Notes under the pieces: generated by a model
Databases searched by the model: none
Seen by the model: the letters and a program-made list of their open reading frames with translations, nothing else
What the model was told of the DNA's origin: nothing
DNA from: JAPKYZ01 sp033763835
GTDB taxonomy: Bacteria > Acidobacteriota > Terriglobia > Bryobacterales > Bryobacteraceae
Length of the DNA stretch: 64,000 nucleotides
Assembly: GCA_033763835.1 (NCBI GenBank)
Contig: JANRJS010000014.1
Span: forward strand, 1-64,000
Reading direction: 5' to 3'
In this document: piece after piece, positions 44,046 to 52,528 of the stretch
Numbering within the stretch: position 1 is the stretch's first letter
Layout: every line of letters starts with the position of its first letter
Made by a program: the position numbers and the translations under genes

Positions 44046-47000
44046 ATGTTCTCGCGCTTGCTTCTCGCTTGTACTCTGGCCGCCATTCCGGCCGCCGCCC
44101 AAACCACCACCGGCACCGTCACCGGATTCGTCACCGATCCCGGTGGAGCGGCGATCGCCGACGCGGCGGTAAAACTGGTCAACACCGGCACCGGATTTTC
44201 GACCGCTACGCAGTCGAACGAAAGCGGTAGCTATACGTTTCCGCTGGTACCGCCCGGCGCGTACCAAATCGAGGTCGAGAAAGCGGGCTTCCAGCGCTTC
44301 GCCCGTACCTTCACGCTTGAAGTGACGCAGCAGGCCCGTATCGACGCCCAACTCACCGTCGGCCAGGTGTCGGAAACGGTTACCGTGAGCGCGGCGACGG
44401 TCGTGCTCGAAACCGATTCGTCGAACCTGGGGCAAGTCATCACGAATCGCCAGGTGGTCGATCTTCCGTTGAACGGCCGAAATCCGTTCGCGCTCGCGTC
44501 GCTGACTCCCGGAGTCACTCCGCTCGCCGGATTCGGAGCGGGCGTCGCCCAACAGCGCGGCGCGGCGCAGAGCGCGGGCGCGAACAACTTTCTCGCGAAC
44601 GGCGGCATGACCGGCGCGAACGAAATCCTGCTCGATGGCATTCCGATCACGGTGTGCTGCCAGGGCCAACCCGCGCTGATTCCGACCATCGATACGACGG
44701 AAGAGTTCAAAGTGCAGACCAACACGTCGCCCGCCGAGTTCGGACGCACGTCGGGCGGGATTCTGAACATCGTCACCAAGTCCGGGACGAATCGCTTCCG
44801 CGGCTCGGCCTACGAGTTCTTCCGCAACGAGAAGCTCGACGCGACGAACTTTTTCATCAACCGCGCCGGAACCAACCCAATCCCAGGACGAACCGACCGC
44901 CGCACGCCGCTCCGCTACAACCAGTTCGGATTCGCGGTGGGCGGCCCGGTGACGATCCCCAAGATTTACTCGGGCAAGGACAAGACGTTCTTCTTCGGCA
45001 ACTACGAACAGGTGGCGCTCCGGCGCAGCTTGTTCCGAACTTTTAGCGTGCCCACGGCGGCGATGCGCACCGGCAATCTTTCGGAAGCGCCCGCCGATGT
45101 CTTCGACCCCGCCACCGTCGCGCCAAATCCGGCGAGCCCCGGGCAATTTCTGCGGACGCCGTTCCCCGGCAAGATCGTTCCCGCGAACCGGCAGGCGGCC
45201 GTGTCGCGCAACATCCTCAACCTCTACCCGCAAGCGCAACGTTCGGGGATCGTCAACAATCTCGATTCCGTCGCCAGTTCGCGCGACGACGACAAACAGT
45301 TCAGCTTGCGCCTGGATCACAATTTCAGCGAACGTTACCGGTTGTTCGGGCGCTACAGCCGTCTCTGGAACGATCACTTCGAGCCAAACTATTGGAACAG
45401 CGTATCGAGCCCCGGCGGGTTCAATCAGTTCATCAAGTCGCATACGGCGGTGGTCGATGGAATCGCGGCGCTGCGGCCCGATTTCGTCGTCAATGTGCGC
45501 TACGGCTTCGCCCGGCAGCGTAATTTCCGCGATCCGTACTCGCTGGGCACGGACCTCGGAGCACTGGGATTCTCGCAGCTCTATACGACCCAAGTGCAGG
45601 AGCGTTTTCTGCCGGCGATCAACATCACCGGTTTCAATGGGAATGACGAGACCGGCAATCAGCGCTTCACCCGGTACTCGCATACGCTGGCTGCTGCGGT
45701 GAGCGTGATCCGTTCGCGCCACACGATCAAGTTCGGTTGGGACGGGCGTATCTTCCTCGATCACAACGCGAGCCTCGGCAGTCCGGGCGGCAACTTCTCG
45801 TTCGGGACAACGTTCACCTCCGGGCCGAACCCCATCGCGGGCGTGCCGGCCGGGCAAGCGCCATTCCTGGGCTTCGCCTCTTATCTATTAGGAATTCCCA
45901 CCGGCGGATTGTTGCAATATTCGGATGCCACTTCGCAGCAAGGGTTCTACCACGCGCTCTATTTCCAGGACGACTGGAAGGTCTCTTCGAAGCTAACGCT
46001 GAACCTGGGCTTGCGTTGGGAAGTGGAAACCGGGCCGACCGAGCGCTACAACCGCATCGCGACCATCGACCCCAATATCGAATCGCCGCTGGCGCGATCC
46101 ACCGGCTTGCCGTTGCGCGGCGGTTTGGTGTTTCGCGGCGTGGGCGACGCTCCGCGCAACCGCTATATGACCGACTCCAACAACTTCGGCCCTCGCTTCG
46201 GCTTCGCCTACTCGATGACCCCCAAGACCGTCCTGCGCGGCGGTATCGGCGTTTTCTTCGCGCCCGGCCTGGTGCGGCTCTTTAACGCCGGCAACCCCGG
46301 CTTCACCGTCACGACGCCCTTCGTCGCGACCATCGATAGCGTGACGCCGGTGGGCAATCTGACCAATCCGTTCCCGAACGGATTGCAGCCGCTCGCCGGA
46401 TCGTCGCAAGGTGCGGCGACCCTGGTAGGCACTGGCATCGGCGCCATGCGCTACGAAACGCCGCTGCCGTATTCGACCCAGTGGAACTTCGGAATCCAAC
46501 GCGAACTGCCGGGGAACGTAGCCGTAAACGTGTCTTATGCGGGCAACAAAGGCACCAAATTGCCCATTAATCAGGGCCTAAACGGCATAAATCCGCTCCT
46601 TTTCGGCGCTCCGGGAGACCTGAATCGCGTCGCCCAGTTGAACGCTTCGGTGACTAATCCGTTTTTCGGCGTCATCGCCACCGGACCGCTGGCCGCGCGT
46701 ACGGTGCAGCAAAATCAATTGCTGCGCGCCCATCCGCACTTCACGAGCTTCGGCGTCAATTTTACCGGCGCGGGCAATTCGAGTTATCACGCCCTGCAGG
46801 TGAGCGTCCAACGCCGCATGTCGCAAGGGTTTCTCGGAACGCTAAGTTACACATTTTCTAAGAACTTAGGCGACGTGAACATGCTCACCACGTCGTTCTT
46901 CGACGCCGGACAGAATCCGGGCTACCAGAACGAGTTCAACCGGAAGATCGACCGCAGCGTGCTTGGCTCGGATTTCCCGCACCGGTTCGTCTTTTCGGGC

Positions 47001-47537
47001 GTTTACGACCTGCCTTTCGGCAAGGGCAAGAAGTTCGGATCGTCGATGGCCGGCTGGGCGAATCAAATTGTCGGCGGGTGGCAGGTGAACGGCATTTACA
47101 CTTATCAGTCGGGTCAACCGCTTTCGTTCGGCGTTTCGGGAACTCCCGCCTACGCCGGTGGCCGGGCGAGCTTTACCGGCTCCGAGGTGCAAACATCGGG
47201 TTCCTATAGCGACCGGCTGGGTGGACCGTCAGGCGGATCGGGATATTTGAACGCGGCGGCATTCCGGTTGCCGCAATCGTTCGAGTTCGGCAATACACCA
47301 CGGCTCGACTCTAGGAATCGGGGTCCGCATACGGTAAACCTCGATTTTTCAATCATTAAGAACTTCCCGTTCTCGGAATCGACACGGCTGCAATTTCGGG
47401 CGGAAGCGTTCAACTTGACCAATACTCCGGTGTTCGGACTCCCGAACACGACGGTCGGCAACGCCGGGTTTGGAGTGATTGGCGGTCAAGCTAACTCTCC
47501 TAGAAACATGCAGTTGGCCTTGAAGCTGATCTGGTGA
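44046..47537 (+). CDS. Oar-like TonB-dependent outer-membrane receptor (second copy)
   Basis: A 1163-residue receptor built like the one at 12907: signal peptide (ACTLAAIPAAAQ), carboxypeptidase-regulatory-like domain (~22-105: GTVTGFVTDPGGAAIADA, ESGSYTFPLVPPG), plug (~125-240: VDLPLNGRNPFALASLTPG, EFKVQTNTSPAEFGRTSGG) and a long barrel ending ALKLIW. The two copies share these core motifs but differ through the barrel, so different substrates are likely. The DUF6807 gene 22 bases away on the other strand may be a partner. Confidence 0.88.
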   Translation: MFSRLLLACTLAAIPAAAQTTTGTVTGFVTDPGGAAIADAAVKLVNTGTGFSTATQSNESGSYTFPLVPPGAYQIEVEKAGFQRFARTFTLEVTQQARIDAQLTVGQVSETVTVSAATVVLETDSSNLGQVITNRQVVDLPLNGRNPFALASLTPGVTPLAGFGAGVAQQRGAAQSAGANNFLANGGMTGANEILLDGIPITVCCQGQPALIPTIDTTEEFKVQTNTSPAEFGRTSGGILNIVTKSGTNRFRGSAYEFFRNEKLDATNFFINRAGTNPIPGRTDRRTPLRYNQFGFAVGGPVTIPKIYSGKDKTFFFGNYEQVALRRSLFRTFSVPTAAMRTGNLSEAPADVFDPATVAPNPASPGQFLRTPFPGKIVPANRQAAVSRNILNLYPQAQRSGIVNNLDSVASSRDDDKQFSLRLDHNFSERYRLFGRYSRLWNDHFEPNYWNSVSSPGGFNQFIKSHTAVVDGIAALRPDFVVNVRYGFARQRNFRDPYSLGTDLGALGFSQLYTTQVQERFLPAINITGFNGNDETGNQRFTRYSHTLAAAVSVIRSRHTIKFGWDGRIFLDHNASLGSPGGNFSFGTTFTSGPNPIAGVPAGQAPFLGFASYLLGIPTGGLLQYSDATSQQGFYHALYFQDDWKVSSKLTLNLGLRWEVETGPTERYNRIATIDPNIESPLARSTGLPLRGGLVFRGVGDAPRNRYMTDSNNFGPRFGFAYSMTPKTVLRGGIGVFFAPGLVRLFNAGNPGFTVTTPFVATIDSVTPVGNLTNPFPNGLQPLAGSSQGAATLVGTGIGAMRYETPLPYSTQWNFGIQRELPGNVAVNVSYAGNKGTKLPINQGLNGINPLLFGAPGDLNRVAQLNASVTNPFFGVIATGPLAARTVQQNQLLRAHPHFTSFGVNFTGAGNSSYHALQVSVQRRMSQGFLGTLSYTFSKNLGDVNMLTTSFFDAGQNPGYQNEFNRKIDRSVLGSDFPHRFVFSGVYDLPFGKGKKFGSSMAGWANQIVGGWQVNGIYTYQSGQPLSFGVSGTPAYAGGRASFTGSEVQTSGSYSDRLGGPSGGSGYLNAAAFRLPQSFEFGNTPRLDSRNRGPHTVNLDFSIIKNFPFSESTRLQFRAEAFNLTNTPVFGLPNTTVGNAGFGVIGGQANSPRNMQLALKLIW

Positions 47538-47546
47538 AACATCAAG

Positions 47547-47559
47547 ACATCACCGATGT
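47547..47559. promoter_or_regulatory. possible operator of the vapBC pair
   Basis: ACATC-ACC-GATGT is a perfect 5-base inverted repeat, 13 bases before the antitoxin start; a second AACATC copy lies just upstream. The position suits autoregulation by a VapB-type ribbon-helix-helix protein. Confidence 0.5.
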
Positions 47560-47572
47560 TATGCTGTAGTGC

Positions 47573-47812
47573 ATGAGAACGACTCTGACTCTCGATCCGG
47601 ATGTCGCCGCTCTGCTCGATCAAGTTCGGGAAAAAGAGGGGCTGGGGTTAAAGGAAGCGGTGAACGAGGGACTTCGCTACGGTCTTCTCGCGATGACCCG
47701 TCCCCGAGAAAGCACGCCGTTTCGGACAAAACCTTGGCCGGACGCCGCTTTGCGAATCGACAACGTAGACAACGTTTGGAAAGTTCTAGAGGAGCTAGAG
47801 CAACCGGAGTGA
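47573..47812 (+). CDS. VapB-type antitoxin
   Basis: A 79-residue ribbon-helix-helix protein: strand MRTTLTLDPDVAALLDQV, then GLGLKEAVNEGLRYGL, then a Pro-rich acidic tail ending EELEQPE. It overlaps the toxin by 4 bases (GTGA). It should bind the operator upstream and inactivate the PIN toxin. Confidence 0.82.
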   Translation: MRTTLTLDPDVAALLDQVREKEGLGLKEAVNEGLRYGLLAMTRPRESTPFRTKPWPDAALRIDNVDNVWKVLEELEQPE

Positions 47813-48240
47813 TCCTGGTCGATGCGAATTTGCTGATCTATTCCCGGCTTGGAGCGGATCCCAGATCGCCCCGGGCGGCGGAGTGGCTCGATGACCGGAT
47901 TAACTCGGGAATCCGCGTTGGCCTTCCTTGGGCGAGCCTGACGGCGTTTCTCCGCGTTACCACCAACGCTCGAATTCAAAGGCGGCCGATCGCTTTCGCC
48001 GACGCCTGGCAGGCCGTGCAGGAATGGCTGGCAGTCGATAACGTTTGGATTCCCAACCCAACCCTTCGCCATCAAGCTGTACTTGCCGGCCTCTGGCCCC
48101 ACGTTTCCCATTCCGACTTAGTCATGGACGCCCATCTTGCGGCTCTGGCCATCGAACACGGATTAACACTGTGCTCGGCGGACGGCGATTTTGCGCGCTT
48201 CCCTGGTTTGCGTTGGGAAAATCCACTTTTGGATCAATAG
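47809..48240 (+). CDS. VapC-type PIN-domain toxin
   Basis: A 143-residue PIN ribonuclease. First catalytic Asp in ILVDANLLIYS, central helix with SLTAFLRVTTN, second acidic cluster in HSDLVMDAHLAALA and C-terminal LCSADGDFARFPGLRWENPL. GTG 47809 is chosen because it gives the first catalytic Asp near the N-terminus and a 4-base overlap with the antitoxin; the frame is open further upstream through the antitoxin gene. Motifs are intact, so it is probably active against RNA. Confidence 0.86.
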   Translation: MILVDANLLIYSRLGADPRSPRAAEWLDDRINSGIRVGLPWASLTAFLRVTTNARIQRRPIAFADAWQAVQEWLAVDNVWIPNPTLRHQAVLAGLWPHVSHSDLVMDAHLAALAIEHGLTLCSADGDFARFPGLRWENPLLDQ

Positions 48241-48273
48241 ATTACGCTAAAGACCATCAAAGTGATCAACTGT

Positions 48274-48314
48274 CGCTATTATTACTTGACAATAGCGGAG
48301 TCACATTTTATACT
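48274..48314 (+). promoter_or_regulatory. promoter and operator of the small heat-shock gene
   Basis: TTGACA (48286-48291) and TATACT (48309-48314) with exactly 17 bases between them form a near-perfect sigma70 promoter. A perfect inverted repeat CGCTATT-N10-AATAGCG (48274-48297) covers the -35 element, as expected for a repressor site. It is neither CIRCE nor the HspR HAIR element by sequence. In the leader, GGAGT-GAG-ACTCC (48321-48333) could form a small hairpin before the GAGGAG ribosome site. Confidence 0.7.
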
Positions 48315-48352
48315 TTGAGAGGAGTGAGACTCCAACGAGGAGACAAAAAACC

Positions 48353-48784
48353 ATGACCTTGATGAAATATGCCCCGGCGACCGAGATGGACGAATTCACC
48401 GGCCGCCTCTTCGCGGACACCATGAGCCGCCTGTTTGCGGACACGAATCGTCCATGGGCTCCGGCGGTGGACATTCTCGAGACCGAAAACGAAATCGTGC
48501 TTCACGCCGACCTTCCGGGCGTCGCCCAATCGGATATCGACATCCGGGTGGAGAATGGCAACCTGACGCTGAAGGGCGAGCGGAAGTTCAACAAGGTGGA
48601 GAACGGCAAGGGCTACCATCGCGTGGAACGAGGCTACGGCAGCTTCGCCCGCGTGTTCACCCTGCCCGATACGGTGGAAGCCGACAAGGTGAAGGCCGGT
48701 TACACCAACGGTGTGCTGACGGTGACGCTTCCCAAGAAGGAAGTCGCCAAGCCCCGCACGGTGAAGGTGGAAGTCGGCAACTAA
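48353..48784 (+). CDS. small heat-shock protein (Hsp20/alpha-crystallin)
   Basis: A 143-residue holdase chaperone. The alpha-crystallin domain is clear: PAVDILETENEIVLHADLPGV, DIDIRVENGNLTLKGER, GYGSFARVFTLPDTVEADKVKAGYTNGVLTVTLPK. The C-terminal KPRTVKVEV contains an I/V-x-I/V anchoring motif. It binds unfolding proteins without ATP. GAGGAG lies about 11 bases before the ATG. It is followed by a strong terminator, so it is a one-gene transcript. Confidence 0.93.
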   Translation: MTLMKYAPATEMDEFTGRLFADTMSRLFADTNRPWAPAVDILETENEIVLHADLPGVAQSDIDIRVENGNLTLKGERKFNKVENGKGYHRVERGYGSFARVFTLPDTVEADKVKAGYTNGVLTVTLPKKEVAKPRTVKVEVGN

Positions 48785-48806
48785 CGGACGGTAAGGCAGT
48801 TCGGCG

Positions 48807-48832
48807 AAGGGGCGGGATTTCCCGCCCCTTTT
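48807..48832 (+). terminator. Rho-independent terminator after the small heat-shock gene
   Basis: GGGGCGGG and CCCGCCCC pair around an ATTT loop, flanked by AA before and TTTT after. It lies 23 bases past the hsp20 stop and 38 bases before the htpX start. Confidence 0.9.
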
Positions 48833-48869
48833 CGCGCGTTTACGGGCATCATAGAGACAGGAATCGATC

Positions 48870-49715
48870 ATGAACTCGGTTAAGACGGTACTTCTGCTTG
48901 GATTGCTTAGCGGCCTACTTTTGGCCGGTGGACAGGCCGTGGGCGGCGAGAACGGCCTCATCCTGGGCCTCGGTCTCGCCGTCGCAATGAACTTTTTCGG
49001 CTACTTCTTCTCGGACAAAATGGCGCTCTCGATGTACGGCGCACAGCCGGTGACACCCACCGAGAACCCGGATGTGTATCGCCGCATCGGCCCGATGACG
49101 CAAGAACTGTGCCGGCGGATGAACTTGCCGGTGCCGAAGCTGTGGGTGCTGCCGGAAGAGTCGCCCAACGCGTTTGCGACGGGGCGCGATCCGGCTCACG
49201 GATCCGTAGCGGTTAGCGCGGGTTTGTTGCACTACATGAACGACGAGGAAGTGGAAGGCGTCATCGCGCACGAGCTCGGCCACATTCTGAATCGCGACAT
49301 TCTGATTAGCTCGATCGCGGCGACCATCGCTTCGGCGATTACGTTTCTCGGCCGCATGGCGATGTTCGCGGGCGGCGGCCATCGCGACGAGGAGGGACGC
49401 GGCGGCGGCGCGGGAGCGCTGTTGATGATGATCGTCGCTCCGATTGGCGCTTTGCTGATCCAGATGGCGATTTCGCGCACCCGAGAGTTCGGCGCGGACG
49501 CCGCGGCGGCCAAATACACGGGCTCGCCGAACGGCCTGGTTTCGGCTCTCTCGAAACTCGATGCGTATTCGAAGCGCATTCCGATGGACGCCAATCCGTC
49601 GACGGCGCACATGTTCATCGTGCAGCCCTTTATGGGCGGTGGCTTGATGAAGCTCTTCTCGACGCACCCGCCGATCGAAGAGCGCATCGCCGCCCTGCGG
49701 CAGTTTTCGCGGTGA
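48870..49715 (+). CDS. htpX: membrane zinc metalloprotease HtpX
   Basis: A 281-residue M48 protease. Two N-terminal membrane helices (residues ~5-48), HELGH at 134-138 with catalytic Glu135, two further hydrophobic segments and the third zinc ligand region SRTREFGADAAAAKYTG. It degrades misfolded membrane proteins, so its place next to a small heat-shock gene fits envelope and protein-folding stress, although a terminator separates the two. The stop overlaps the rlmI start by GTGA. Confidence 0.94.
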   Translation: MNSVKTVLLLGLLSGLLLAGGQAVGGENGLILGLGLAVAMNFFGYFFSDKMALSMYGAQPVTPTENPDVYRRIGPMTQELCRRMNLPVPKLWVLPEESPNAFATGRDPAHGSVAVSAGLLHYMNDEEVEGVIAHELGHILNRDILISSIAATIASAITFLGRMAMFAGGGHRDEEGRGGGAGALLMMIVAPIGALLIQMAISRTREFGADAAAAKYTGSPNGLVSALSKLDAYSKRIPMDANPSTAHMFIVQPFMGGGLMKLFSTHPPIEERIAALRQFSR

Positions 49716-50842
49716 AAATCTCCCGGCGCGCGGCGGAACGGCTGCTCGCCGGTCACGTTTGGGTGTACGCGTCCGATATCGAAGGTCCCCCGGTCGAACC
49801 GGGCGAAGAGATCGCCGTCGAGGATGCGAAAGGGCGCTTCCTCGGTACGGCGCTTTACTCCTCTTCCTCGCAAATCGCGTTGCGGTTGTTCTCGCGCGAC
49901 CGGGTAAAGATCGATAGGCCATTTCTGCGCGCGCGAATCGCGGCGGCCATCGCCCGGCGGCGGATCATCGACACCGAGGCTTGGCGCGTCGTCTTCAGCG
50001 AAGCCGACTTGCTCCCGGGTCTGATCGTCGATAAGTACGGTGCTTGGCTCGTGGTGCAGTCGTTAACACAGGGCATCGACCGCCTCGAAGGCGACATTCT
50101 GGCAGTTCTCGAAGAAGTCCTCGCGCCGCGCGGAATCGTCCTGCGCAACGACGGCGCGGTGCGCGCGAAAGAGTCGCTTCCGCGCGAAGTGCGGGCGATC
50201 GGGGAAGTTCCCGAAACGGCGGAAATCGCCATGAACGGCGTACGCTGGACCGCCGATCTGCGGCACGGCCAGAAAACCGGACTGTTTCTCGATCAGCGCG
50301 AAAACTATCTCGCCGCGGCGAAATATGCGCATGGCCGGGCGCTCGATTGCTTCACTTCGACGGGCGGCTTCGCGCTGCATCTGGCGCGGGTGTGCGAGCC
50401 GGTGGAGGGCGTGGACGCGTCGGAAGCGGCGGTCGCGCGCGCCCGGGCCAACGCCGCCGCGAACGGGATCGCCAACGTCCAATTTCTCGAAGCCAACGTC
50501 TTCGACGCACTGGCGCGGCCGGGGCGGCGTTACGACACCATCGTGCTTGATCCGCCGGCGTTCGCCAAGTCGCGTGCGCATCTCGACAAGGCGCTCGCCG
50601 GATACAAAGAGATCAACGTCAAAGCGCTGCGGATGCTAGAACCGGGCGGGGTTCTCGTGACCTGTAGTTGCTCGCAACACGTTTCCGAAGCGATGTTTCT
50701 CGAGATGCTCGCCGCCGCCTCGCGCGACGCCGGAAAAACGCTTCGCGTTCTCGAGCGGCGGGTGCAGGCTTCCGACCACCCCGTTTTGCTCACGGTACCA
50801 GAGACGCTGTACCTGAAATGCGCCGTTTTGGAGGTGATGTAA
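49712..50842 (+). CDS. rlmI: RlmI-like 23S rRNA cytosine methyltransferase (PUA + methyltransferase)
   Basis: A 376-residue protein. The N-terminal PUA domain (KISRRAAERLLAGHVWVYASDIEG) binds RNA, a central EEHEA-like domain follows, and a Rossmann methyltransferase starts at QKTGLFLDQREN with the SAM loop ALDCFTSTGGFAL. LDPPAFAKSR is the DPPxF catalytic loop, and VTCSCSQHV carries the conserved Cys pair. In E. coli RlmI makes m5C1962 of 23S rRNA; the orthology is likely but not certain. GTG start, translationally coupled to htpX. Confidence 0.88.
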   Translation: MKISRRAAERLLAGHVWVYASDIEGPPVEPGEEIAVEDAKGRFLGTALYSSSSQIALRLFSRDRVKIDRPFLRARIAAAIARRRIIDTEAWRVVFSEADLLPGLIVDKYGAWLVVQSLTQGIDRLEGDILAVLEEVLAPRGIVLRNDGAVRAKESLPREVRAIGEVPETAEIAMNGVRWTADLRHGQKTGLFLDQRENYLAAAKYAHGRALDCFTSTGGFALHLARVCEPVEGVDASEAAVARARANAAANGIANVQFLEANVFDALARPGRRYDTIVLDPPAFAKSRAHLDKALAGYKEINVKALRMLEPGGVLVTCSCSQHVSEAMFLEMLAAASRDAGKTLRVLERRVQASDHPVLLTVPETLYLKCAVLEVM

Positions 50843-50849
50843 TGGACGC

Positions 50850-51872
50850 CTACTCCCAGGCCGATCCCTTCAAGAGTTCGGCGAGTTGCGCGGTCGCATA
50901 ATCCTTGCGCGGATCGTAACTCGAGACGAGCTTCGACAAGTTAAGGTAACGAAAACCCTGGATGCCGCCCGGAGTGATTTTTGTCGCATTAGTTGGTTCA
51001 AAGGAATCGACCAAATAAAACCGCTGTGGCATGGTTTTCAGTGTTTCGTAGGGAGTGCTCTTGAAAGCATCCTCGATTCGCCGTTTGTGATCGTCGGTTA
51101 AGGTTCCAAACTCCGCGTCAAATTCATACGGCCAAGAAGCTTTGGCGATTGCTTCAACCCGTCCGACGAAGATAACCGCTTTATTGTGATAGACACCAAT
51201 GAAGCGATTTCGTTTGCAAGGCTTATCCGCCTTTTCGTAATACAAGTTAAGTCTCCTGTTATCCGCAACTGTTTGACCGCATGGGAAAATTACGAGCCGG
51301 TGATTGCGCTCTTCGAGGAGGTTCTCCTCGGCCAAGTAGCTCTCATAGTCTTCGACGATGGATAGCAGTTCCTGCTCGAAATCGCCGCATACCCCGCGCA
51401 GAGCATCTACTACTTGCGTGAAAGTGACACCGGCGAATGCGATGTTCCGGTACCTCGCTTCGTCTTCCAAATTCTTTCGGTCAGAGTCCGAGATCGGCTC
51501 CGTGGTAAGGCCAATCAAAACCGTAAAGTTCTTGGAACCGGTTTCTATGCCGATTAGATGGCGACGAATCTGATCGGCATCCAGCTCGCCTCCCCGTTTT
51601 GTCTCAACATAGATGCGAAGCGGCTCTTGAGATATGAGGGCGTCCGGCACGCTCGCTTTGCCTCTTACCTGTTGCTCAAAAGTCAACCCGATCGAGAGTT
51701 CGGTATTGAGAAGCGACGTGAGTACCTGACGAACCTTGGAAGGAGACGACTGATAAAAATAGCGAAGAACTAGCAGGGTATTGTTCGTGGCGTGATTCTC
51801 CGGTTGGGAGAATCTTTGAAAATAAGAAACGCGCGACAAGCTTACGCTCCCGTACAACTCTACGCTAAACAC
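50850..51872 (-). CDS. solitary PD-(D/E)XK nuclease-like protein
   Basis: A 340-residue protein of unknown family with a recognisable nuclease core: VPDALI (Asp77) and IYVETKRGG (Glu90, Lys92) give the D-x12-E-x-K pattern of PD-(D/E)XK enzymes, after an N-terminal helical region with QRFSQPENHATNNTLL. The C-terminal half (about 180-340) has no motif I recognise. Base composition is clearly AT-richer than neighbours and there is no partner gene: rlmI and a secreted lectin-like gene flank it. It could be a restriction-type or anti-phage nuclease, or a domesticated one. GTG start at 51872; internal TTG codons are possible alternatives. Confidence 0.6.
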   Translation of the reverse strand: MFSVELYGSVSLSRVSYFQRFSQPENHATNNTLLVLRYFYQSSPSKVRQVLTSLLNTELSIGLTFEQQVRGKASVPDALISQEPLRIYVETKRGGELDADQIRRHLIGIETGSKNFTVLIGLTTEPISDSDRKNLEDEARYRNIAFAGVTFTQVVDALRGVCGDFEQELLSIVEDYESYLAEENLLEERNHRLVIFPCGQTVADNRRLNLYYEKADKPCKRNRFIGVYHNKAVIFVGRVEAIAKASWPYEFDAEFGTLTDDHKRRIEDAFKSTPYETLKTMPQRFYLVDSFEPTNATKITPGGIQGFRYLNLSKLVSSYDPRKDYATAQLAELLKGSAWE

Positions 51873-51907
51873 CTGGCAAGGTACCGAACGCGATAGCTTA
51901 AAGATTC

Positions 51908-52522
51908 ATGATCGCTCCCTTGTTCTTGTTGTTCGCACAGGCGCCGGACCAACTAATCCCGCACAAAACCAAGATCGAGGCCGTCGAGTATCGCGGCAAG
52001 AAAGCCGTGCGCATCGTCGAGGACGGCGAAGTGCCGAACGCCGAGGCGTACGCGATCGTCAAGGACCGCAAGTTCCGCAACGGCACGATCGAAGTCGAGG
52101 TCGCTGGAGCGCCGCGGGCCGGCGCGGCGGCGGGCGGGGCGCGCGGATTTATCGGGGTCGCCTTCCGCGTCCAACCCGACGGCAAGTACGAGTACATCTA
52201 CATCCGCCCGACCAACGGCCGAGCCGACGATCAAGTGCGCCGTAACCACTCGACGCAATACGGCGCGCATCCCGAGTTCGATTTCGCGCGGCTACGGAAG
52301 GAATCGCCCGAAAAGTACGAAAGCTACGTCGATCTCGAGCCCGGCGTTTGGACGAAGCTCAAGATCGTCGTCGATGGCGTGAAGGCGCGTCTTTACGTGC
52401 ATGGCGCGGAGCAGCCTTGCCTGATCGTGAACGATCTGAAGTTGGGCGATAGCGAAGGCGGAGTAGCTTTGTGGATCGGCCCCGGAACCGAGGGGCATTT
52501 TGCGAACCTCATGATACGGTGA
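51908..52522 (+). CDS. secreted concanavalin-like (DUF1080/LamG-type) protein
   Basis: A 204-residue protein with a short signal-like start (MIAPLFLLFAQ). The rest looks like a beta-sandwich of the DUF1080/glucanase-lectin superfamily: AYAIVKDRKFRNGTIEVEVAG, GFIGVAFRVQPDGKYEYIYIRPTNG, EPGVWTKLKIVVDGVKARLYV, GGVALWIGPGTEGHFANLMI. Such domains bind or cleave carbohydrate, often in secreted scavenging proteins. No catalytic acid pair could be assigned, so binding is as likely as hydrolysis. Confidence 0.65.
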   Translation: MIAPLFLLFAQAPDQLIPHKTKIEAVEYRGKKAVRIVEDGEVPNAEAYAIVKDRKFRNGTIEVEVAGAPRAGAAAGGARGFIGVAFRVQPDGKYEYIYIRPTNGRADDQVRRNHSTQYGAHPEFDFARLRKESPEKYESYVDLEPGVWTKLKIVVDGVKARLYVHGAEQPCLIVNDLKLGDSEGGVALWIGPGTEGHFANLMIR

Positions 52523-52528
52523 TTGCTT

